Assembly (NCBI GenBank): GCA_902495985.1
Contig: CABUZF010000071.1
Location: 1-6,279 of the forward strand
DNA: 6,279 nt
Direction of reading: 5' to 3'
Origin: an uncultured Collinsella sp.
Lineage (GTDB): Bacteria; Actinomycetota; Coriobacteriia; Coriobacteriales; Coriobacteriaceae
Shown one piece after another: positions 1 through 6,088 of the stretch. The notes below the pieces were generated by a model. That model saw only the letters and a program-made list of their open reading frames with translations. It had not been told where the DNA came from and searched no databases. Position numbers and translations under genes: made by a program. Each line of letters begins with the position of its first letter. Positions within the stretch are counted from its first letter, which is position 1.

Positions 1-22
1 AAATATTGCCTTTACGTGTTGA

Positions 23-68
23 TGCACACGGTGTGCAATAATACTCGCACTGTGCAATAGCGCACAGT
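23..68. promoter_or_regulatory. Probable operator cluster upstream of the TetR gene
   Basis: Three overlapping symmetric elements lie just upstream of the repressor gene. A near-perfect palindrome, TGCACAC-G-GTGTGCA, spans 23-37. A short palindrome, GCAC-T-GTGC, spans 47-55. An inverted repeat, ACTGTGC-6 nt-GCACAGT, spans 49-55 and 62-68. The 9-mer TGTGCAATA occurs twice in direct orientation (32-40 and 51-59), 19 bp apart, close to two helical turns. TetR-family proteins bind as dimers to palindromes near their own promoters, so autoregulation is the natural reading. The repeats are visible in the sequence; binding by this particular TetR protein is inferred. Confidence 0.6.
34..42 (+). promoter_or_regulatory. 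Possible extended -10 promoter element
   Basis: TG-C-AATAAT resembles an extended -10 element (TGn followed by a TATAAT-like hexamer). No convincing -35 hexamer sits at the usual spacing: TTTACG at 11-16 is 20 bp away. The element overlaps the right arm of the 23-37 palindrome, so a bound repressor would block polymerase. A second TGC-AATAGC at 53-61 is a weaker alternative. This is a sequence-only guess. Confidence 0.3.
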
Positions 69-77
69 CTGAGTAAC

Positions 78-84
78 AAGGAGG
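78..84 (+). promoter_or_regulatory. Ribosome binding site that fixes the TTG start of the TetR gene
   Basis: AAGGAGG is a near-complete Shine-Dalgarno sequence ending 4 nt before TTG at 89-91. An in-frame TAA at 74-76 lies immediately upstream, and no ATG or GTG lies between that stop and the TTG. The TTG is therefore the only start that this site can serve. Confidence 0.8.
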
Positions 85-88
85 ACGC

Positions 89-799
89 TTGTCCCAGCTC
101 GAGAAATGCGACCGCCGGTCCCTTCGCTCACAGCGTGCCCTTCGCCAGGCGCTTGCCAGCGAGCTTGCCGAAAGCGGCGACCTTTCGCGCATTAACGTCG
201 CGTCGCTCACCGAGCGCGCTGGCCTTACGCGCCGCACGTTCTATTCGCACTACCGCGATATCCCCGACTTTATCAATCAAATCGAGGACGGCTTGCTGGC
301 CGAGATCCGTGAGCGCATTGAGCTCATCACCGCAGCTCAGCTGCCCGATCTCTATCACAACATCGATGAGCTCGAGCCGGCACCCGGTTCGGTTGAGTTG
401 CTGCGCTACCTTGCGGCCAACCGCGATTTAATCGGATCGCTGCTGGGCCCGGGCGGCGACCCCGCCTTTATTAAAAAGATCATCGATACCGCACGCGAGG
501 CCGTGGTGCCGCGCGCACAGACGGGCATTTTGGGCTTGGCGCTGGGCACCTTCTTTGACTACTACGTCACCTATGTCGTGAGTGCCGAGGTCGGCATGAT
601 CCAGCGTTGGTTTGAGCGTGACCTTTCTGAATCGCCCGAGACCATGGCGCGCATTATGACGGTTATCGCCTTTGTGCGCCCCGGCGACCTGTATGGCCAA
701 CCCATCGATATCAACGTGCCGGAATACGGCATGAAGCTATTGAACCTGCAGCTCGAGGACGCGGTCGACACCACCGCAACCGTCGAGTCCAACAACTAA
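89..799 (+). CDS. TetR/AcrR-family transcriptional regulator
   Basis: This 236-aa protein is probably a dimeric DNA-binding repressor of its own operon. The N-terminal third is a TetR helix-turn-helix: a basic first helix (about residues 9-28), then INVASLTERAGLTRRTFYSHY (35-55), whose TRRTFYSHY end is the recognition helix and classic TetR signature. The C-terminal region around FFDYYVTYVVSAEVGMIQRW (155-174), followed by ESPETMARIM, resembles the TetR_C_8-type ligand/dimerisation domain (DhaS-like group). Residues 197-236 form a tail beyond that domain. The start is TTG, chosen because an in-frame stop lies just upstream and a strong Shine-Dalgarno fits it. The stop is 11 nt before the next ATG, so the two genes are very likely co-transcribed. 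The inducer is unknown; an acyl-CoA or related metabolite would be a guess from the neighbour alone. Confidence 0.9.
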   Translation: MSQLEKCDRRSLRSQRALRQALASELAESGDLSRINVASLTERAGLTRRTFYSHYRDIPDFINQIEDGLLAEIRERIELITAAQLPDLYHNIDELEPAPGSVELLRYLAANRDLIGSLLGPGGDPAFIKKIIDTAREAVVPRAQTGILGLALGTFFDYYVTYVVSAEVGMIQRWFERDLSESPETMARIMTVIAFVRPGDLYGQPIDINVPEYGMKLLNLQLEDAVDTTATVESNN

Positions 800-810
800 G
801 AGGAGAGACA

Positions 811-3800
811 ATGAGCAAACTCGTCGAGGGCATTAAAGACCGTGTGGTCGCTGCCGCACGCGAGGCCGCGCCCGCCGTGGTGGACGCCGCGCAGAAGGCC
901 GCGACCGCGGCTGCCGAGAAAGTTGCCGAGGCAGTTGCCGATGCCAAGAACGTGGCAGGGGAGACGTCCGTCGTCAGCGAGCCCGCCACCGCCGCTGAGC
1001 CCGTAGCCGCCGCCCAGGCCCCCGAAGGCGCGATCTTCAACCCCGAGAACGCTCGTGGCAATCTGCACCTGGGCATCGACGTGGGCTCCACCACCGTTAA
1101 GCTCGCCGTGCTCAACGACGACAACCAGATCGTCTACGCCAAGTACCAGCGCCACCACACCGACGTCCGTGCCTGCGCCCGCGACCTGTTCGAGGGCGCT
1201 GCGACCGTGCTGCCGACGGCCCAGATGACCTGCGCCATTACCGGCTCGGGCGGCCTGCTGCTGTCCCAGTGGCTCGACCTGGAGTTTGTCCAGGAGGTCA
1301 TCGCCAGCAAGCGTGCCGTCGAGACCCTCATCCCGGCCACCGATGTCGCCATCGAGCTGGGCGGAGAGGACGCCAAGATCATCTACTTCGACAACGGCAT
1401 CGAGCAGCGCATGAACGGCACCTGCGCCGGCGGCACGGGCGCGTTCATCGACCAGATGGCCACTCTGCTGCACACCGACGCCAGCGGCCTTAACGAACTC
1501 GCGGCCAACGCCACCACCATCTATCCCATCGCCAGCCGCTGCGGCGTTTTTGCCAAGACCGACGTCCAGCCGCTGCTCAACGAAGGTGCCCGCCCCGAGG
1601 ACGTGGCTGCCTCCATCTTTCAGGCTGTCGTGACCCAGACCATCTCGGGCCTGGCATGCGGCCGTCCCATCCGCGGCAACGTCGCCTTCCTGGGCGGCCC
1701 GCTGCAGTACCTCTCCGAGCTGCGCCACCGCTTCTACCTTACGCTCAACCTGGACGAGGAGCACCGTATCGTGCCCCAAAACGCCCACCTGTTTGTGGCG
1801 AGCGGCGCCGCCATGGCGCACGAGTCCAACAAGCTCAGCACGTTCCCGCAGCTCATCGAGGCCATCGATGCCCTGGGCGACACGCAGGGTGCCGAGGTCG
1901 AGCGTCTGGATCCGCTCTTTGCCACCGACGAGGACTTTGCCGAGTTCAAGACCCGCCACGACCAGGAAGTCGTCCCCAAGGGCAAACTCGACGGCTACAC
2001 CGGCCGCGTGTTCATCGGCATCGACGCCGGCTCCACCACCATGAAGGCCGCGCTCGTGGGCGAGGACGGCCAGCTGTTGCACACCTGGTACGGTAACAAC
2101 AACGGCGACATCCTGGGCACGGCCAAGGTCATCATGGCCGATTTCTACAACCACATCCCCGCCGGTTGCACCATCGGCCACGTGACCACTACGGGCTACG
2201 GCGAGGCGCTGCTCATCGAGGCCCTCAAGGCCGACTCCGGCGAGATCGAGACCGTTGCGCACCTGCGCGGCGCCAAGGCATTCCTGCCCGGCGTCGAGTT
2301 TATCCTGGACATCGGCGGCCAGGACATGAAGTGCCTGCGCGTCAAGGACGGCGTTATCGAGCACATCATGCTCAACGAGGCCTGCTCGTCGGGTTGCGGT
2401 AGCTTTATCGAGAGCTTCGCCGTGTCTATGAACATGGACGTGCGCGCGTTCACCGATGCCGCCATCCATGCTAAGGCTCCCGTCGACCTGGGCAGCCGCT
2501 GCACGGTCTTTATGAACTCGCGCGTTAAGCAGGCGCAAAAGGAAGGCGCCACGGTGGGCGACATCGCGGCCGGCCTGTCCTATTCCGTCATCAAGAATGC
2601 CCTGTTCAAGGTCATTAAGCTGCGCGACCCCAAGGAGATCGGCAACCAGGTGATCGTCCAGGGCGGCACCTTTATGTCCGATGCCACACTGCGCGCGTTT
2701 GAGCAGCTCACGGGCGTTCACGCCGTGCGTCCCGACATCGCCGGCTGCATGGGCGCTTACGGTGCGGCCCTGCTCGCCCGCGATCGCGCCGGCGCTGACG
2801 GCACCTCGACCATCCTTTCGGCCGAGGACATCGCGCACCTCACCGTGACGCAAAAGCATGTCCGCTGCGGCCGTTGCTCTAACAACTGCCAGCTTACCGT
2901 CAACGACTTTGGCGGCGGCAGGCGCTTCATTACCGGTAACCGCTGCGAGAAGGGCGCCGGCCATAAAAAGCAGAAGACCGAGGCCCCCAACCTTTTCAAA
3001 AAGAAAAACGAGCTGCTCTTTAACCGCGAGGTCCTGAGTCCCGACGACGCCCCGCGCGGCACCGTCGGCATCCCCCGCGCACTCAACATGTACGAGAACT
3101 ACCCCTTCTGGCACGCGTTCTTTACGCGCCTGGGCTTTAGCGTGCAGCTGTCCGACCAGTCGAGCAAGAAGACCTACCAGGCGGGCATCGAGTCCATGCC
3201 GTCCGAGAGCGTGTGCTACCCGGCAAAAATGAGCCACGGCCACGTGATGAACCTCATCGACCGCGATGTCGACTTTATTTGGATGCCGTGCGTGCGCTGG
3301 GAGCGCAAGGAGGATCCGACGGCCGGCAACTGCTATAACTGCCCCATCGTCATGAGCTACCCCACGGCGCTGGCGCTCAATATCGACGAGATTCGCGAGC
3401 AGAACATCGAGTTCCTGTACCCGTTTGTGCCCTATCACGACAAGACCGAGCTCAAGCGCCGTCTGTACCAGGTACTCGCCGTCGACCGTGTGGCCGATGC
3501 TGAGGCCGGTCGCGGTCGCGTGCGCGGTCCCAAGATCACGCGCTCCGAGGTCGATGCCGCCGTCAACGCTGCTTTTGAGGCCGATGCGCGTTTCCACGAG
3601 GACATCCAGACCATGGGCGAGGAGGCTCTCAAGTGGGTCGAGGACCACGGCGGCCACGGCATCGTACTCGCCGGTCGTCCCTACCATAACGACCCCGAGA
3701 TCAACCACGCCCTGCCCGAGCTTATCTCGAGCTTTGGCTTTGCGGTCTTTACCGAGGATTCGCTTGCGCATCTGGTAAAGCCCGAGCGTCCGATTCGCGT

Positions 3801-5592
3801 CGTCGATCAGTGGATGTACCACAGCCGTCTGTACGCCGTCGCCCGTTTTGTGACGATGCGCAACGACCTGGACCTGATTCAGCTCAACTCCTTCGGCTGC
3901 GGCTTGGACGCCCTGACCACCGACCAGGTGCAGGAGATTCTGGAGGCCAGCGGCAAGATCTACACCGTGCTCAAGATCGACGAGGTATCCAACCTGGGTG
4001 CCGCGCGCATCCGCATCCGCTCGCTCATGGCGGCGCTCAAGGACCAGGAGGCCGAGCGCTTGGCCGAGGCCACGGCCGCGGGCGAGGCCTACGAGCAAGG
4101 CGACGCCGCGCCGGTGGCGCCTTCCACGGATGCCCCTGCGTTCGCGAGCCGTAAGTACACGTTCGAGGCTCAGCGCGAGAGTGCTTCGACCGCGTGGCCC
4201 AAGGTGCCCTTTACCGAGCAGATGCGCGAGGAGGGCTACACCATCCTGTGCCCGCAGATGGCGCCGATTCACTTTGACCTGGTCAAAGAGGTGTTCCGCG
4301 GTGCCGGCTACAACTTGGAGCTGCTGCCCTCGACCGACCACGATGCCGTCGAGGCTGGCCTGCGCTACGTGAACAATGACATTTGCTATCCGTCGATCCT
4401 GGTGACGGGCCAGATTATGGAGGCCATCGAGAGCGGTCGGTACGACCTGTCCAAGACGGCCGTGGTTATCAGCCAGACCGGCGGCGGCTGCCGTGCCACC
4501 AACTACATCGCACTCATCCGCAAGGCCCTGCGCGAGAGCGGCCACCCCGAGATCCCGGTGATCTCGCTTTCGGCCGTGGCGCTCGGTGAGGACAACCCCG
4601 GCTTTAAGATTACGCCGGCACTGCTTAAGCAGGCAGTCTACGCAGTGCTCTTTGGTGACGTCATGATGCAGATGCTCTATCGTTGCCGCCCGTACGAGGC
4701 CACGCCCGGTGCCGCCAACGCACTCTACGAGGAGTACATGGCGCGCGCCCGCAAGTTGGCGCCCAAGTTCAACCGCCACAACTACACCAAGCTGTGCCGC
4801 GAGGCCATCCGCGCGTTCGACACCATGCCGCTTGCGGGCGAGGGCACCAAGCCGCGCGTGGGCGTGGTCGGCGAGATCCTTGTCAAGTTCCATCCCACGG
4901 CCAACAACCACGTGGTCGACGTTATCGAGCGCGAGGGCTGCGAGGCCGTGGTGCCGGGCCTGCTCGACTTCTTCCTGTACTCCATGAGCAACGCCGAGCT
5001 GCAGAAGGACGAGCTGGGAAGCTCTGCCACTACGCGCGCTGGTATGCAGGCGCTCATCAAGCTCGTGGACTGGATGCGCACGCCGGTGGAGGAGATGCTC
5101 GAGAAGTCCCGCCGCTTTGAGGCACCCGAGCGCATCGGCACCATGGCCGACAAGGCCCGTACGGTGCTTTCGGTGTGCAACAACATGGGCGAGGGGTGGC
5201 TGCTCACGGCCGAGATGCTCGACCTGATCGATCACGGTGCGCCCAACATCATCTGCACGCAGCCCTTCGCGTGCCTGCCCAACCACGTGGTGGGCAAGGC
5301 CGTGATTAAGGAGCTGCGCCGTCAACATCCCGAGAGCAACATCGTTGCGGTGGACTACGACCCCGGTGCGTCCGAGGTCAACCAGCTCAACCGCATTAAG
5401 CTCATGATTAGCGTGGCCAAGGAGAACATGCGCGCCGGTAAGGGCTTTAAGCTTGAGAAGGTCGCGCCGCTCGCGATGGACGAGGTCACCGGCCAGATGC
5501 GTGCCCACGATGGCTGCGTGAGCTGCGGCTCGGTCGACGAGAGTGCCGTGGCGTCGGTCGCTGAGCGCCTGGGACGCGGCATTAAGAAGTAG
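811..5592 (+). CDS. Giant 2-hydroxyacyl-CoA dehydratase activase-family protein (two BadF/BcrA ATPase domains plus DUF2229/COG3580-like and COG3581/HgdB-like modules)
   Basis: This 1593-aa protein is probably a cytoplasmic ATP-driven electron-transfer protein. Layout: residues 1-85 are an Ala-rich extension. ATPase domain 1 (about 86-340) has GIDVGSTTVK at 88-97 and cluster cysteines C205 (NGTCAGGTG) and C244 (SRCGVF). ATPase domain 2 (about 400-665) has GIDAGSTTMK at 403-412, C525 (NEACSSGCG) and C564 (SRCTVF). A Cys-rich linker has C686, C689, C693 and C712. The DUF2229/COG3580-like module (about 750-1076) has IPRAL, C802, C827, C841, C844 and C1030. An acidic/Ala linker (1077-1112) precedes the COG3581-like module (about 1140-1560) with C1147, C1192, C1227, C1482, C1488 and the VDYDPGASE stretch. 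The tail has C1569-x2-C1572. In HgdC-type activases the paired cysteines hold a [4Fe-4S] cluster between monomers. AGGAGA at 801-806 supports the ATG. The substrate is unknown; a specific dehydratase partner is not encoded in this window. Confidence 0.9.
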   Translation: MSKLVEGIKDRVVAAAREAAPAVVDAAQKAATAAAEKVAEAVADAKNVAGETSVVSEPATAAEPVAAAQAPEGAIFNPENARGNLHLGIDVGSTTVKLAVLNDDNQIVYAKYQRHHTDVRACARDLFEGAATVLPTAQMTCAITGSGGLLLSQWLDLEFVQEVIASKRAVETLIPATDVAIELGGEDAKIIYFDNGIEQRMNGTCAGGTGAFIDQMATLLHTDASGLNELAANATTIYPIASRCGVFAKTDVQPLLNEGARPEDVAASIFQAVVTQTISGLACGRPIRGNVAFLGGPLQYLSELRHRFYLTLNLDEEHRIVPQNAHLFVASGAAMAHESNKLSTFPQLIEAIDALGDTQGAEVERLDPLFATDEDFAEFKTRHDQEVVPKGKLDGYTGRVFIGIDAGSTTMKAALVGEDGQLLHTWYGNNNGDILGTAKVIMADFYNHIPAGCTIGHVTTTGYGEALLIEALKADSGEIETVAHLRGAKAFLPGVEFILDIGGQDMKCLRVKDGVIEHIMLNEACSSGCGSFIESFAVSMNMDVRAFTDAAIHAKAPVDLGSRCTVFMNSRVKQAQKEGATVGDIAAGLSYSVIKNALFKVIKLRDPKEIGNQVIVQGGTFMSDATLRAFEQLTGVHAVRPDIAGCMGAYGAALLARDRAGADGTSTILSAEDIAHLTVTQKHVRCGRCSNNCQLTVNDFGGGRRFITGNRCEKGAGHKKQKTEAPNLFKKKNELLFNREVLSPDDAPRGTVGIPRALNMYENYPFWHAFFTRLGFSVQLSDQSSKKTYQAGIESMPSESVCYPAKMSHGHVMNLIDRDVDFIWMPCVRWERKEDPTAGNCYNCPIVMSYPTALALNIDEIREQNIEFLYPFVPYHDKTELKRRLYQVLAVDRVADAEAGRGRVRGPKITRSEVDAAVNAAFEADARFHEDIQTMGEEALKWVEDHGGHGIVLAGRPYHNDPEINHALPELISSFGFAVFTEDSLAHLVKPERPIRVVDQWMYHSRLYAVARFVTMRNDLDLIQLNSFGCGLDALTTDQVQEILEASGKIYTVLKIDEVSNLGAARIRIRSLMAALKDQEAERLAEATAAGEAYEQGDAAPVAPSTDAPAFASRKYTFEAQRESASTAWPKVPFTEQMREEGYTILCPQMAPIHFDLVKEVFRGAGYNLELLPSTDHDAVEAGLRYVNNDICYPSILVTGQIMEAIESGRYDLSKTAVVISQTGGGCRATNYIALIRKALRESGHPEIPVISLSAVALGEDNPGFKITPALLKQAVYAVLFGDVMMQMLYRCRPYEATPGAANALYEEYMARARKLAPKFNRHNYTKLCREAIRAFDTMPLAGEGTKPRVGVVGEILVKFHPTANNHVVDVIEREGCEAVVPGLLDFFLYSMSNAELQKDELGSSATTRAGMQALIKLVDWMRTPVEEMLEKSRRFEAPERIGTMADKARTVLSVCNNMGEGWLLTAEMLDLIDHGAPNIICTQPFACLPNHVVGKAVIKELRRQHPESNIVAVDYDPGASEVNQLNRIKLMISVAKENMRAGKGFKLEKVAPLAMDEVTGQMRAHDGCVSCGSVDESAVASVAERLGRGIKK

Positions 5593-5622
5593 TCGGCCTA
5601 CTTCGAGCCGGATATGAGACGA

Positions 5623-5657
5623 ACGGGTGGTAGCCGTACCGGCTACCACCCGTTTTT
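5623..5657 (+). terminator. Intrinsic terminator of the TetR-activase operon
   Basis: A perfect 14-bp stem pairs ACGGGTGGTAGCCG (5623-5636) with CGGCTACCACCCGT (5640-5653). The loop is TAC, and a run of five T (5653-5657) follows. It begins 30 nt after the activase stop codon. There is no T-run on the other strand, so it should work only for + strand transcripts. Confidence 0.93.
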
Positions 5658-5677
5658 GCTGTACATATGTTGCGCAA

Positions 5678-5898
5678 ATGACCTTGCTACAGCCTTCCGT
5701 GGGCTTGTCCGATTTTTGGGCCGGCTCGGGCTTTGAAGACAAGTTGCTGCAGGCCCAAGGCGATTTTTCGCTCAACGCAGGCCAGCACAGTGTGACCTAT
5801 CTGCCAAACGACGAGACGACCGCTACGGTCTGGCCATCGCCACCTGCGAGATGGAAGCCGAAAAGTACATCTACCGCGTGTACAAGTACGAGCTGTAG
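5678..5898 (+). pseudogene. Frameshifted remnant of an unrecognised protein gene
   Basis: An ATG at 5678 opens a coding-like stretch (TLLQPSVGLSDFWAGSGF, then AGQHSVTYLPNDE). Its protein-like character breaks down at about 5815-5825, where the frame turns into TATVWPSPPARWKP. At that point the frame that starts codons at 5815/5824 takes over and reads DDRYGLAIATCEMEAEK and then YIYRVYKYEL, ending at TAG 5896-5898. Joining the two needs a net loss of one base or gain of two. Both halves use G/C-ending codons typical of the window. No Shine-Dalgarno precedes 5678, and the terminator lies directly upstream, so the 5' end may be missing as well. I do not recognise the family. A sequencing indel in a short intact gene of about 73 aa is the main alternative. 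Confidence 0.5.
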
Positions 5899-5919
5899 GG
5901 CCGCGCTCAGGTTTGACCA

Positions 5920-5982
5920 ATGGAGTATGAAAACACGCCGTTCGCCGATGCCCCCTCCGCGAGTGGCGGCCATATGGTTTGA
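5920..5982 (+). pseudogene. Possible 20-codon coding scrap
   Basis: ATG at 5920 opens a 20-codon frame reading MEYENTPFADAPSASGGHMV and ending at TGA 5980-5982. Third positions are mostly G or C, as in genes of this genome, and the peptide looks more like part of a protein than random sequence. There is no ribosome-binding site. It may be the start of a decayed gene, or chance in GC-rich DNA. Confidence 0.2.
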
Positions 5983-5996
5983 TGTCAGAAACATAT
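5972..5996. repeat. Imperfect inverted repeat
   Basis: ATATGGTTT (5972-5980) pairs with AAACATAT (5989-5996) across an 8-nt loop, with a single G bulge at 5977. The left arm sits within the perfect palindrome CCATATGG (5970-5977). The right arm overlaps TATAGT (5994-5999), which resembles a -10 hexamer but lacks a good -35. It could be an operator for the downstream gene. The evidence is weak. Confidence 0.25.
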
Positions 5997-6000
5997 AGTT

Positions 6001-6020
6001 GTCGCCAGCCTGCTGGCGAC
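6001..6020 (+). other. Tight hairpin in the leader of the downstream gene
   Basis: GTCGCCAGC (6001-6009) and GCTGGCGAC (6012-6020) are exact reverse complements separated by CT. In RNA this would fold as an 8-bp stem with a CCTG tetraloop. No T-run follows (the next bases are GTTCCCCC), so it is not a standard intrinsic terminator. It lies 15 nt upstream of the GGAGG ribosome-binding site at 6036-6040, so it may stabilise the 5' end of the transcript or affect translation. Confidence 0.5.
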
Positions 6021-6048
6021 GTTCCCCCTGATATCGGAGGTTCCAGGT

Positions 6049-6087
6049 ATGTTTCACGCTCCGTTAAGCAACTATCGGCTGGGCTAA
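6049..6087 (+). CDS. 12-codon leader ORF, or original N-terminus of the next gene split by a frameshift
   Basis: The ORF reads MFHAPLSNYRLG and stops at TAA 6085-6087. GGAGG at 6036-6040 sits 8 nt before its ATG, a far better ribosome-binding site than anything before the following ATG at 6089. Only one base (C6088) separates this stop from that ATG. There are two readings. It may be a short leader peptide whose translation is coupled to the downstream gene. Alternatively, one extra base (for example in GGG at 6081-6083) may have broken a single longer gene: removing one G gives NYRLANMGRRAISIALA as one continuous frame, a sensible basic N-terminus before a hydrophobic helix. I cannot decide between them from the sequence. 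Confidence 0.45.
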   Translation: MFHAPLSNYRLG

Positions 6088-6088
6088 C

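Noticed and set aside
5627..5677. An upstream extension of the 5678 frame starting at ATG-less codons or GTG 5627
   Set aside because: It would begin inside the stem of the intrinsic terminator and has no ribosome-binding site; the peptide there simply translates the hairpin.
796..5775. A 1659-codon open frame on the - strand opposite the activase gene
   Set aside because: It is longer than the real gene but is a by-product of strong G/C third-position bias, which removes stop codons from the opposite strand. Its translation is low-complexity (rich in His, Val, Gly, Leu and Arg) with no recognisable domain, while the + strand shows clear family motifs throughout. It also runs through the terminator.
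6001..6027. The 6001-6020 hairpin as a transcription terminator
   Set aside because: The stem is followed by GTTCCCCC rather than a T-run, and the reverse direction also lacks a T-run.
5797..6057. An 86-codon frame on the - strand in the intergenic region
   Set aside because: It crosses the gene remnant, the inverted repeat and the hairpin, has no recognisable domain, and its sequence looks like an antisense reading of the + strand fragments.
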